Below are positions 7,692-15,329 of a stretch of 64,000 nt of DNA, in pieces. The notes under the pieces were generated by a model. The model saw nothing but the letters and a program-made list of their open reading frames with translations, did no database searches and was not told where the DNA came from. Origin of the DNA: Actinomycetota bacterium (GTDB taxonomy: Bacteria > Actinomycetota > Thermoleophilia > BMS3ABIN01); NCBI GenBank assembly GCA_016235065.1, contig JACRMB010000003.1:248001-312000 (forward strand). Direction: 5' to 3'. How positions within the stretch are numbered: position 1 is the first letter of the stretch; every line of letters begins with the position of its first letter. A program made the position numbers and the translations under genes.

Positions 7692-8883
7692 GCACGGACA
7701 TCCAGGAGGGCCGTCAGGCGGGCGTCCGGGTGGTGGCCATCCCGGCGGGCATCCGCATGGATCGAGCTATCCCGGCGGGCACCCCGGAGACCATCCTCAT
7801 GGAGCTGCCGGGCCCGGCGACAATGCCGGAGGCTATCCCGCTCCGCGCCTGATCGCCTGGGAAGTGACCCGAAAGTGCGGTCTTTCCTGCCGCCACTGCC
7901 GCGCCGCCGCCAACAAGGGGCCGTATCCCGGCGAACTTTCCACCGAAAAGTGCTTCCAGGTGATCGACGAGATCGCTGAGGTGGGCAAACCGATAGTCAT
8001 CCTTACCGGCGGCGACCCGATGCTGCGGGAGAACATCTACGAGATCGCCCGCTACGGCACTGACAAAGGCCTGAAGATGGTCATGTCGCCCTGCGGCACC
8101 CTGCTCAACGAGGAGAACGCCCAGAAGCTGAAGGACGCCGGCATCGAGCGCATCAGCCTCAGCATCGACGGCGCCACCGCCGAGACCCACGACGATTTCC
8201 GCCGGGTCGAGGGCGCTTTCGACGAAGTCATCAAGGGCATCGAGAACGCCAAAAAGGCCGGGCTCGAATTCCAGATCAACACGACCGTGACCAAGGTCAA
8301 CCTGGCGGAGCTGCCGGATATCCTCCAGCTCGCCATCGATCTGGGCGCGGCAGCCTTCCACCCCTTCCTGCTGGTCCCCACCGGCCGCGGCAAGGAGCTG
8401 GCGGCCCAGGAGCTCTCTCCCGAGCAGTACGAGGAGACACTCAACTGGGTCTACGACCAGCGTGAGATCGTGCCCCTGCATTTCAAGCCCACCTGCGCGC
8501 CGCATTACTATCGTATCCTCAGGCAGCGCGCTCACGCCGAGGGCAAGAAGGTCACTCCGGAGGAGTTCGGCATGGACGCCCGGGCCAAGGGCTGTCTCGG
8601 CGGCCAGGGTTTCTGCTTCATCTCCTACAAGGGGGAAGTTCAGATTTGCGGCTTCCTTGATGTAAAATGCGGCGATCTCAACGAGCAGAGTTTCGGCGAG
8701 GTGTGGAACGAATCAAAAGTCTTCAAGCAGATGCGCGACCTGGATAACTACCATGGGCGTTGCGGCTACTGCGAATATCGCCGTTTCTGTGGAGGCTGCA
8801 GGGCCAGGGCATTCGAGTTGACCGGAGATTATCTGGCGGAAGAGCCTTATTGCGTTTACGAGCCGAAGGCTAAAGCTAAATGA
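7684..8883 (+). CDS. ahbD: Heme synthase AhbD (radical SAM Fe-coproporphyrin III decarboxylase) with His/Gly-rich N-terminal extension
   Basis: The start is taken as TTG 7684, overlapping the ahbC stop. It is the only start codon in this frame between an ATG at 7633 deep inside ahbC and the catalytic domain. The product is about 399 residues. Residues 4-40 are a low-complexity Gly/Pro/His segment with repeated HPGG and HPHG units and eight His. The radical SAM motif is Cys65-x3-Cys69-x2-Cys72 (CGLSCRHC), followed by TGGDPML. The C-terminus carries a SPASM-type Cys set (CGFLDVKC, then CGYCEYRRFCGGC and a final Cys). AhbD oxidatively decarboxylates two propionates of iron-coproporphyrin III to vinyls, forming heme. 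The His-rich tail is unexpected and may bind metal. Confidence 0.92.
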   Translation: MAEHGHPGGPSGGRPGGGHPGGHPHGSSYPGGHPGDHPHGAAGPGDNAGGYPAPRLIAWEVTRKCGLSCRHCRAAANKGPYPGELSTEKCFQVIDEIAEVGKPIVILTGGDPMLRENIYEIARYGTDKGLKMVMSPCGTLLNEENAQKLKDAGIERISLSIDGATAETHDDFRRVEGAFDEVIKGIENAKKAGLEFQINTTVTKVNLAELPDILQLAIDLGAAAFHPFLLVPTGRGKELAAQELSPEQYEETLNWVYDQREIVPLHFKPTCAPHYYRILRQRAHAEGKKVTPEEFGMDARAKGCLGGQGFCFISYKGEVQICGFLDVKCGDLNEQSFGEVWNESKVFKQMRDLDNYHGRCGYCEYRRFCGGCRARAFELTGDYLAEEPYCVYEPKAKAK

Positions 8884-8886
8884 GCC

Positions 8887-8986
8887 GCCGGATCGGGCAG
8901 GTACCCTTCGCCCGCCGGATCAGGCAGGTACCCCCTTGCTCCCCGTCTTCGACAGGGTCGCTGCGGAGATACCTGCCTGATCCGGC
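8887..8986. repeat. Direct and inverted repeat between ahbD and ahbA
   Basis: The 20-mer GCCGGATCGGGCAGGTACCC (8887-8906) recurs with one change at 8914-8933. The 17-mer GCCGGATCAGGCAGGTA (8914-8930) has a perfect inverted copy at 8970-8986, separated by 39 bases. The whole of the 135-bp gap between ahbD and ahbA is occupied by this structure. It could form a large hairpin affecting expression of ahbA/ahbB, or be a REP-like intergenic element. Confidence 0.8.
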
Positions 8987-9018
8987 TACCTGTTACTATT
9001 TGCGGACGGCATAAAACT

Positions 9019-9474
9019 ATGGACGATCTCGATAAAAAAATAGTCACACTCATCCAGGCCGGGTTTCCGGTCAGCGCCAGGCCTTATGCCGAGATCGGCG
9101 AGAAGGTCGGCATCAGCGAGGATGAGGTCATCCTGCGCATCAAAGGGATCAAGGAGTCAGGCGAGATCCGGCGCATGGGGGCCTCTTTCGATTCCCGCAA
9201 GCTGGGTTATTCGAGTACGCTTTGCGCTGTTCACGTACCTTCCGAGAAGCTCGAAGAGGCGGTCGAGGTGGTTAACTCTTACCTGAACGTGACACACAAC
9301 TATGAGCGCAACCATCATTACAACATGTGGTTCACCTGTATCGCTCCGAACCGGGAGCGAATCAGTGAGATCCTCAGCGAGATGGAAGTACGGGCCGGCA
9401 TCGGTCCGATCATAAACCTTCCCGCGGAACGGCTGTTCAAGATCCAGGTCGACCTGCCGGTGATCGATGGCTAG
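9019..9474 (+). CDS. ahbA: Siroheme decarboxylase subunit AhbA (Lrp/AsnC-like)
   Basis: This 151-residue protein has an N-terminal winged-helix region of the Lrp/AsnC type (residues about 1-60) and a C-terminal RAM-like domain. AhbA/AhbB are homologous to Lrp regulators but work as a heterodimeric enzyme that decarboxylates siroheme at C12 and C18. Here the family segments IRRMGASFDSRKLGYSS and the His-rich NYERNHHYNMWF loop are present, the latter in the substrate pocket of the family. It overlaps ahbB by 8 bp and lies in the same operon as ahbC and ahbD, which fixes the assignment as an enzyme subunit and not a regulator. Which of the two genes is called A or B rests on order and loop sequence. 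Confidence 0.92.
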   Translation: MDDLDKKIVTLIQAGFPVSARPYAEIGEKVGISEDEVILRIKGIKESGEIRRMGASFDSRKLGYSSTLCAVHVPSEKLEEAVEVVNSYLNVTHNYERNHHYNMWFTCIAPNRERISEILSEMEVRAGIGPIINLPAERLFKIQVDLPVIDG

Positions 9475-9952
9475 GGTGTTCTCCGAACAGGAACAGCAGC
9501 TCGTTCGCCTGCTGCAGGACGACATCCCGATCACTCCAGAGCCGTTCGCCGAGATCGGCGCAGCGGTAGGCATGACCGAGGATGAGGTCGTGGCCCGGGT
9601 GAAGGAATGGCTGGCGGATGGAACGATCCGCCGTTTCGGCGCGATGGTGCGCCATCAGCGTCTCGGCTACAAGGCCAACGCCATGAGCGCCTGGGACGTA
9701 CCCGACGAGCGGGCCGAAGAGGTCGGCCGGATTCTGGCCGAAGCCAGCGAGGTCAGTCATTGCTACAAGCGCCCGCGGGCCGAGGGATGGAACTACAATC
9801 TTTTTGCCATGATCCATGCAGCCACGCCCGAGGAGTGCCATGAGGTAGCCGCAGTGCTGGCCGGCAAGGTCGGCATCGAAGCTTACGAACTGCTCTTCAG
9901 CAGCAGGGAGTTCAAGAAGATAAGCATGACTTATTTCGCGGAGCAGGACTGA
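9467..9952 (+). CDS. ahbB: Siroheme decarboxylase subunit AhbB (Lrp/AsnC-like)
   Basis: This 161-residue paralogue of the preceding protein has the same winged-helix plus RAM-like layout. It carries IRRFGAMVRHQRLGYKANAM and a CYKRPRAEGWNYNLFAMIH segment typical of the AhbB-type subunit. The two subunits together convert siroheme to 12,18-didecarboxysiroheme. The ATG at 9467 overlaps the ahbA stop by 8 bp, indicating translational coupling and equal stoichiometry. A strong hairpin (9959-9986) follows the stop codon. Nothing is missing compared with the usual family length. Confidence 0.92.
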   Translation: MARVFSEQEQQLVRLLQDDIPITPEPFAEIGAAVGMTEDEVVARVKEWLADGTIRRFGAMVRHQRLGYKANAMSAWDVPDERAEEVGRILAEASEVSHCYKRPRAEGWNYNLFAMIHAATPEECHEVAAVLAGKVGIEAYELLFSSREFKKISMTYFAEQD

Positions 9953-9958
9953 AGCAGC

Positions 9959-9986
9959 TTCAGGATGGCCAGCAAGCCGTCCTGAA
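9959..9986 (+). terminator. Hairpin after ahbB
   Basis: TTCAGGATGGC (9959-9969) pairs fully, allowing one G-U, with GCCGTCCTGAA (9976-9986) over a six-base loop. An 11-bp stem right after the ahbB stop suggests a transcript end or processing site. The downstream T-run is missing, so read-through into the small cytochrome gene is possible. Confidence 0.5.
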
Positions 9987-10019
9987 ACAAGTCAATCCAA
10001 AGGGCAGGGGTGGTGTTAA

Positions 10020-10238
10020 ATGCTTAAATCTGCACTGGCCTTGTTTTTAGCAGCCACATTTTCAATGGCGAGCTGGGGCTGCGCCCTGACCGGCTCCACT
10101 CCCCCGCCGACACCCCACTCAGGCACTGGCGACTACGAGAACTGCCGCAGCTGCCACGAGAACGGCAACGGGGGCGCACCGGTCACATCCCACGCCGTAA
10201 AACTGGATTGCCTGTCATGTCATCCCGCCAGGCCCTGA
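10020..10238 (+). CDS. Small diheme c-type cytochrome lipoprotein
   Basis: This is a 72-residue exported protein. Residues 1-20 form a signal peptide ending in a lipobox-like MASWGC, so Cys21 is probably lipidated and the protein is tethered to the outer face of the membrane. Two heme-attachment motifs follow, CRSCH and CLSCH, with additional His available as distal ligands. Its small size gives about 50 residues for two hemes, typical of electron-shuttling or nanowire-associated minicytochromes. It lies between the heme-synthesis genes and the multiheme cytochrome cluster. Its end overlaps the next gene by about 20 bp. No close named family is recognised. Confidence 0.8.
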   Translation: MLKSALALFLAATFSMASWGCALTGSTPPPTPHSGTGDYENCRSCHENGNGGAPVTSHAVKLDCLSCHPARP

Positions 10239-11749
10239 CAGTGTCAGAGGCTAATACCGAACGCGTCTCCGCCAGGCGCTGGGACCGGTCCGACTGGCTG
10301 ATCACAGCAGCCCTTTTCACTGTTACGATCATCTCACGCATCCCTTTTCGCACGAAAATGCTGTATGCCTGGGATTCAGTGCTCTACACCAGGGCAATCG
10401 AACTGTTCGATGTCAGGCTGCACCAGCCGCAGCCGCCGGGCCACATCTACTATGTGGGCCTGGTTCGACTCGTAAACAGTATTGCGGGCGATCCCAACGC
10501 GGCCATGGTCTGGATCAGTATCCTTGCCGCGGCAGTCGCGGTCGCAGTCCTGTACTTCCTGGGGCGAATAATGTTCGGCCGTGATATCGGCCTGGTGGCT
10601 GCGCTCCTGCTGGCGACCAGCCTCAGCTTCTGGTTGCAGAGCGAAGTCGCCTATCCTTACACGCTGCTTGGCTGCCTCAGCGTCGTCGTGGCGGCCATGA
10701 TCTACCCTGTCTGGACCGGCAGCAAGGCCTGGGTCCTGCCAGCCGCTCTGGCGCTCGGCATCGCCTCAGGCTTCCGCCAGGACCTGTTGCCATTCCTTCT
10801 GCCGCTCCTGGTTCTGGGAATCTGGGACAAGGGCCGCTGGAGGGTCGCTGGCGCCGCTGTAATACTGATCGCTGGCGCCGCCGCCTGGTATATTCCCTCG
10901 GCTTTGCTCTCTGGCGGTTTCACAGCATATCGTGAAGCGTCCTCGGAGCAGAGCGATTACCTGATGACCTACTTCGCTGTGTTCGGACGCGGTTTTGAGG
11001 GTTTAAGGGCAAATCTGGACGAGCTTCTCCGGTTCATGCTCTATGGTCTTTCCTCAGCCCTTTTACTCATCCCTGTCACCCTGATTGTGGCGGTGACTTC
11101 GTCAGGCAGGCGTCAGTTCAGGGACCAGCGCCTGCTCTTCCTGCTGGCCTGGATTGCGCCCAGCCTGATCTTCTACATCTTTATCCATGTAGGCGAATAT
11201 GGTTACATCTTCTCATTCCTGCCTGCACTTCTGCTCCTGCTGGCCTGGAGCCTTAAGACGGCAGCTGTGATGTTCGCCTCGCGGCCCAGCCGGCAGCGGC
11301 ACGCGGACCGGGCGTTATGGGGAGCTGCCGTGCCGCTCATCCTTATCAATCTCGTGCTCTTTCTGGCGTTGAGTCCGCCGTTTTCGGCCAACCGCCTGGC
11401 TGCCCGCGATGACATCCTCCGATCCAGGATAGACACTCTCAACGACAACTTCGATCCGGCGAGGACGATGGTCATCTCAGTCTTCGACTTCCAGCAGGCG
11501 AACTTCTATCTGCCGGATTTCCAGCACTGGAATTTCGATCCTTCCGTGGAAAAAACGCCTTCCATAGCTATCCCGGCCGGAGTCGATCGGATTGTTATCT
11601 TCGAGGAATATCTTTCGCCTGCTGACGGCTTCACTTCGTCAACGCTGCCGCTTGACCGGGAGCAGGAGCTTGTCATCATTGATCGCGGAGGGGCGGTCTC
11701 GGTCAGGGTCGACTGGGAAGCCAGGAAGGTGTATCTCCAGGATGGATGA
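10217..11749 (+). CDS. Polytopic membrane glycosyltransferase-like protein (PMT/GT39-like)
   Basis: This is a 510-residue protein with a hydrophilic N-terminus, about ten transmembrane segments and a C-terminal globular part of roughly 100 residues. The segment after TM1 reads YAWDSVLYTRAIELFD with QPQPPGHIYYVG, resembling the first extracytoplasmic loop of PMT/ArnT-type GT-C enzymes, which carry an acidic catalytic residue there. Such enzymes transfer sugars from polyprenyl-phosphate donors to protein or lipid. The ATG at 10217 is used; a TTG at 10208 is in frame. It overlaps the small cytochrome gene upstream and the methyltransferase gene downstream, so it shares the operon, although no functional tie to heme is obvious. 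Confidence 0.75.
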   Translation: MSSRQALTVSEANTERVSARRWDRSDWLITAALFTVTIISRIPFRTKMLYAWDSVLYTRAIELFDVRLHQPQPPGHIYYVGLVRLVNSIAGDPNAAMVWISILAAAVAVAVLYFLGRIMFGRDIGLVAALLLATSLSFWLQSEVAYPYTLLGCLSVVVAAMIYPVWTGSKAWVLPAALALGIASGFRQDLLPFLLPLLVLGIWDKGRWRVAGAAVILIAGAAAWYIPSALLSGGFTAYREASSEQSDYLMTYFAVFGRGFEGLRANLDELLRFMLYGLSSALLLIPVTLIVAVTSSGRRQFRDQRLLFLLAWIAPSLIFYIFIHVGEYGYIFSFLPALLLLLAWSLKTAAVMFASRPSRQRHADRALWGAAVPLILINLVLFLALSPPFSANRLAARDDILRSRIDTLNDNFDPARTMVISVFDFQQANFYLPDFQHWNFDPSVEKTPSIAIPAGVDRIVIFEEYLSPADGFTSSTLPLDREQELVIIDRGGAVSVRVDWEARKVYLQDG

Positions 11750-12389
11750 TGTGCTGAGACTTTATGCCAGGGCTCCTCGTTCCGTGCGTGCGTTTCTGCG
11801 GGGGCGGGTGCTGCTCAGCGACCTGGAGTTCATCGAACGCCAGGTCCCGGAAGCCGGAAGCATCATGGACCTTGGTTGCGGACATGGCCTGTTCGCCAAC
11901 CTGATGGCGCTGCGTTCGGAGGGGCGTAAAGTCATCGGCATGGATCTTGCGCCCGGGAAGATCGAAGTCGCCCGCAAGACTGTCAGGCATCGAGACAATA
12001 TCGATTTTGTCTGCGCCGATTTTTTCGAGACCGATATTCCGGATTGTGATGTGATCACAGTCATCGACGTCTTCTATCTTTTGCCAGCGGAAGAACAACT
12101 AAGCATTCTCAGGCAGTGCAGGAGGAAGCTGGCGGACGACGGTCTGCTTGTGTGGAAAGCTCAGGAGCGGAGGCCGCGCTGGAAGTTCGCAGTGACCTGG
12201 ATCCAGGAGATGCTCACTACCTCAACCAGTGTGACCCGGGGGCGGCGGGGCGGGTTGACATTCCTGAGCCGCGAGGACGCTATCGGAGCAATGAACGCCG
12301 CCGGTTTCCACGCCAGTGTGGTGGAGATGAGGAGCTGGCGCCCCTACAGCGACATCCTTTATCTTGGAAGAATTACCCCTACTGGGTAG
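11742..12389 (+). CDS. Class I SAM-dependent methyltransferase
   Basis: This 215-residue protein starts at ATG 11742, overlapping the previous gene by 8 bp. Motif I is IMDLGCGHGLFANLMA and the acidic strand-2 end is VIGMDLAPGKIE, followed by CADFFE and VIDVFYLLP. This fits a Rossmann-fold methyltransferase of the Methyltransf_11/25 type. The substrate is unknown; coupling to the membrane glycosyltransferase suggests a lipid- or glycan-linked acceptor. It is the last gene before a 437-bp non-coding stretch. Confidence 0.85.
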   Translation: MDDVLRLYARAPRSVRAFLRGRVLLSDLEFIERQVPEAGSIMDLGCGHGLFANLMALRSEGRKVIGMDLAPGKIEVARKTVRHRDNIDFVCADFFETDIPDCDVITVIDVFYLLPAEEQLSILRQCRRKLADDGLLVWKAQERRPRWKFAVTWIQEMLTTSTSVTRGRRGGLTFLSREDAIGAMNAAGFHASVVEMRSWRPYSDILYLGRITPTG

Positions 12390-12826
12390 GAGTATGCAAC
12401 AAAGGTGACATATATTTCTAGGGGAATTCCCTGATATAAAAATTTCAGCCTATCAGGTATCGTAATAACCCTATATACAGGATAGATGGGTTCGCCCGCG
12501 ATATTGACATAATTAAAAACGGGCTTTATCCTTCTTATCCAGGGTAGTATGCGTTGCAGTGATGCGGGCTCAATAGTGGACACTCGTGCGGAAGCGGATC
12601 GTTGATAAAGTTAGAAAGTTACGAAGTTTAGGTTAACCCCAGAACCGATAGTACTTTATAGCCCCCGCAGGGCACTATAGCTGCAACCTCCATTTGGCCA
12701 CTATGCCTACCCGGTCCCGGCGCCCCCAGTGCGTCCGCAGACAAGGGGAAGCGTGGTAGTACGCCTGTTTATGTGACCAGTTTCACATATTCAGCGAAAT
12801 CCTTAGGCGAAAGGAGGTGGAAATAT
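12390..12826 (+). other. Long non-coding leader upstream of the hexaheme cytochrome gene
   Basis: This 437-bp stretch has no convincing gene. Its first half is AT-rich and contains a perfect 10-bp palindrome GGGAATTCCC (12422-12431). The second half is GC-rich and looks structured. TATAGCCC and GGGC-A-CTATA flank a short loop near 12658-12680, and GGCG...CCCC pairs with GGGG...CGCC between about 12719 and 12766. The region ends in the very strong ribosome site AAGGAGGTG (12811-12819) for the cytochrome gene. I could not match it to a known riboswitch class. A regulated 5' leader is inferred from its length and structure. Confidence 0.45.
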
Positions 12827-13663
12827 ATGCGAAAAATAGCAATTATTGCTGCGATAGTGCTGTCCGTCGTCTTCATCCTGGCTTTCTCGGCCACGGCTTT
12901 CGCTGCCAGCCCCCACACGGGTTATGCTGGCACGACTGATTACTGTATCAGTTGCCACGATATGCACGAAGCTTCCGGTGATTATGTACTTACCCGCGAG
13001 TCCACTGTGACTGGCGTGTGCGGTACCTGTCACGGTCTCTTCGGCGCCGCTGCGCCGGCTGGAGTCACCTGGAGCGGTGGTGCGCCTGCCGATATGGCCG
13101 GTGCTAACCCGACTGCTTCCATCAAGCTGGCCTATAAGGTCAACATGAGCGCCATGACTGGTGCCCAGATGGATGCGACCCCGGGCCACAGCCTCGGTGT
13201 CATGTACGGCGGCACCGTCGTCAGGACTTCTGATGCAGTTCCTGGCGGCAGCGCAACTCTGAAGGTCATGACTTCCGGCCAGTACGGCGGATTCAACAAC
13301 GGCCTTTACGGCGGTGAGACCACCAGTACCTTCACCGGTACGAAGGGTCTGTACTGCGCTTCTTGCCACACCCCGCACGCCGAGTCTGGCCAGCTTATCG
13401 CCGGAACCAAGCTTCTGTCCGCACTGCCGAACCATTCAATGGGTACGGCCGCTGCTGACACGCTTGATTTCTGCATCAGCTGTCACGACAAGCGCGACAA
13501 CGTGGGTGTCGAGAAGAACCACCCCAGCACTTACTGTCTGACCTGCCACGCTAACCAGGCTGGCGAGTCTGACTTCCCGCACACCAGCACCAACCAGAGA
13601 CTTCTCCAGTTGGAGCCGGACGCCCTGTGCGTTCTGTGTCACACCGCGGGAACCCTGCCCTAA
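12827..13663 (+). CDS. Exported hexaheme c-type cytochrome
   Basis: The start at ATG 12827 follows AAGGAGGTG at good spacing and gives a standard signal peptide (MRKIAIIAAIVLSVVF..., cleavage after AFA). The 278-residue precursor has six CxxCH motifs in the order CISCH, CGTCH, CASCH, CISCH, CLTCH and CVLCH. They cluster in pairs around a motif-free stretch (about residues 90-170) rich in Gly/Ala/Thr. Extra His residues are available for bis-His ligation. It should be matured outside the membrane by the ResB/CcsA system encoded 4 kb downstream. Its closest role is an electron-transfer cytochrome, possibly extracellular; a specific partner is not identifiable. The strong ribosome site suggests high expression. 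Confidence 0.9.
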   Translation: MRKIAIIAAIVLSVVFILAFSATAFAASPHTGYAGTTDYCISCHDMHEASGDYVLTRESTVTGVCGTCHGLFGAAAPAGVTWSGGAPADMAGANPTASIKLAYKVNMSAMTGAQMDATPGHSLGVMYGGTVVRTSDAVPGGSATLKVMTSGQYGGFNNGLYGGETTSTFTGTKGLYCASCHTPHAESGQLIAGTKLLSALPNHSMGTAAADTLDFCISCHDKRDNVGVEKNHPSTYCLTCHANQAGESDFPHTSTNQRLLQLEPDALCVLCHTAGTLP

Positions 13664-13694
13664 TCCGGGCCGGTTGGTAGAAGGTAGAATAATT

Positions 13695-13724
13695 GGGAGA
13701 GGCGCCCCCAGTGGTGCCTCTCCC
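13695..13724 (+). terminator. Strong hairpin after the hexaheme cytochrome gene
   Basis: GGGAGAGGCGCC (13695-13706) pairs with GGTGCCTCTCCC (13713-13724) over a six-base loop, a 12-bp stem with one G-U. No T-run follows, so partial termination or mRNA protection is likely. It would set the cytochrome message above that of the downstream genes. Confidence 0.55.
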
Positions 13725-13751
13725 ATATAATCGAGGGAGACAATTATCACT

Positions 13752-14294
13752 TTGCGAAAGTTTTTGTTCATTCCGGTCGTCATAGCTCTGGCACTTTTCA
13801 CTGTTTCCTGCGAAAGCGATAATAAAGCTCCCACGGCGACTGAGACCCAGCCGCAGCATTCATCCGCCCACCAGGCCCCTCCCGAAGTCGAGGCGAAGAT
13901 CCTGGCTGATGTCACTGAAGACCTGAAGATCATCTCTGCGACCGGCTCGGACACCAGTCAGCTTAGTACGGCGCTGACAGGGAAGGCTCTGGACGAGACC
14001 AAGGCCCAGATAGGCAAGGACCTGGCGGAGGGCAAGGTCCGGAAGCGCGATTATCAGAACATCAACGTGCTGCTAGGCGATTACACTTTGCCGATCGCCG
14101 AAGTATTTGCTGAGTTCGATGACATGGGTTATTACGTGGACGCCAACACCGGCGCGGCGCTGGACCAGCCGACTAACGAGCACAAGAGCTACGCGCTGGC
14201 GGTAGTCGAAGAAGAAGGACGCTGGAAGATCAGGCTGATCCTTTCGCCAAGCGCGACAACCACTACACCGACCGAAGGCCAGACAGGCCAGTAG
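13752..14294 (+). CDS. Lipoprotein of unknown function in the cytochrome cluster
   Basis: This is a 180-residue protein starting at TTG 13752 with GAGGGAGA upstream. The signal peptide ends in a lipobox (ALFTVSC), so Cys20 is probably the lipidated residue. A Thr/Ala/Pro linker (about 22-48) precedes a globular domain with alternating charged and aliphatic residues (VTEDLKIISATG..., YALAVVEEEGRWKIRLIL). It ends in a Thr-rich tail. The end region resembles small alpha+beta SnoaL/NTF2-like exported domains, but I cannot assign a family with confidence. Its place between two multiheme cytochromes suggests an accessory role on the outer face of the membrane. It has no heme motif. Confidence 0.75.
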   Translation: MRKFLFIPVVIALALFTVSCESDNKAPTATETQPQHSSAHQAPPEVEAKILADVTEDLKIISATGSDTSQLSTALTGKALDETKAQIGKDLAEGKVRKRDYQNINVLLGDYTLPIAEVFAEFDDMGYYVDANTGAALDQPTNEHKSYALAVVEEEGRWKIRLILSPSATTTTPTEGQTGQ

Positions 14295-14525
14295 TCACCT
14301 GCATAGTGCTGGAATTACTGGTCAATTTGCTCCATAATTATTCTAGCCGAAAAGGGTATGGGCCCGAGTACGGTAAAGCTTTATCAGGCCCAGGGCGAAG
14401 AGGAAGCGGGGGAGGAACTTTACGTTCCCAGTTGAAGTCGGCTGTTGACCGGCATTGTCACGGATGTTTTTATGGCAGCGAGTTGTTTTGGCCCGGAGAC
14501 CCGGGGGCAGACCGAGATCAAAACG

Positions 14526-15293
14526 GTGCTGACCCGGATCATGCCGGCGCCAGGGTTAATTTTCATAGTGATTTTTATTTACGCGACGCTACTTTGTGGC
14601 ACCGCGTCGGCGCAGACGTACACGAATCCGCACGGTGGTTTCTCCAACTCCACTCAGTTGTGCCAGATATGCCATGCTCCACATGATGCGCCAGGCACAG
14701 CCCTTGTTCGCGGAACACCCGAGGCGGCTCTTTGTTTCACCTGCCATAACGGCACCGGCTCGAACTATAATATCGAGACACAGATGAACCAGAATCCAGC
14801 CACATATGCCATGCACCCGATCCACGTTGGCCTGGCCAACAACAACGGTTCATATAATTATGTGCCTAACACGACTGCAGGCATCGCGCCGCTCGGACCC
14901 TACGGCTGCAGCCAATGCCACAATCCTCATGGAGAAAACGGCTTCGGCCGCCTGCTGCGCAACAATTACTATACTGCTGAGTATGTTCCGTACACGACAT
15001 CACCCGATCCTTATTCAGCGTGCTGGTCATGCCATAATTCTTCGACCGTGGTCAATGACACGACATTTTTCAGCAGGCATAACTCCCATATCGTGAATTA
15101 TCAGGCTCCCTGCACCGCCTGCCACTATAGCCCCCATGGGGTGCCGGCGACGGAGCTGGTCAGGTTCAACCCGAGCTTTGTGACCAAATCCTTAGCTGCC
15201 AATGCCGGACCCACATACATGGATGGCGGCAATCGCACTGGTGGCTGTACGCTTACCTGCCACGGCATGGATCATAACAATTTCACTTACTGA
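14526..15293 (+). CDS. Exported multiheme c-type cytochrome (five CxxCH plus one CxxxCH)
   Basis: The start is uncertain. GTG 14526 or ATG 14541 gives a proper signal peptide (cleavage near GTASA-Q), while in-frame starts exist back to 14445 and no candidate has a good ribosome site. The mature protein has CQICH, CFTCH, CSQCH, CWSCH and CTACH, and a final CTLTCH that has three residues between the Cys. Each of CQICH and CSQCH is followed by a PH dipeptide (CHAPH, CHNPH), a common arrangement in NapC/NrfH- and doubled-CXXCH-type proteins. It is expected to carry five or six hemes outside the membrane. It follows a lipoprotein and precedes the TPR and NHL proteins. Confidence 0.85.
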   Translation: MLTRIMPAPGLIFIVIFIYATLLCGTASAQTYTNPHGGFSNSTQLCQICHAPHDAPGTALVRGTPEAALCFTCHNGTGSNYNIETQMNQNPATYAMHPIHVGLANNNGSYNYVPNTTAGIAPLGPYGCSQCHNPHGENGFGRLLRNNYYTAEYVPYTTSPDPYSACWSCHNSSTVVNDTTFFSRHNSHIVNYQAPCTACHYSPHGVPATELVRFNPSFVTKSLAANAGPTYMDGGNRTGGCTLTCHGMDHNNFTY

Positions 15294-15329
15294 GGAAGAT
15301 CTCTCTTGCAAAGGAAGGAAGGTAGGGAT

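Noticed and set aside
12359-12583. 74-residue minus-strand frame
   Set aside because: It overlaps the end of the methyltransferase gene, has no ribosome site and lies in AT-rich leader sequence, so it looks like a chance frame.
12390-12826. Cyclic di-GMP (GEMM) riboswitch upstream of the hexaheme cytochrome
   Set aside because: The conserved core words of this class (such as GCAAAGCC with the tetraloop and receptor) could not be found on the plus strand, so only an unassigned structured leader is reported.
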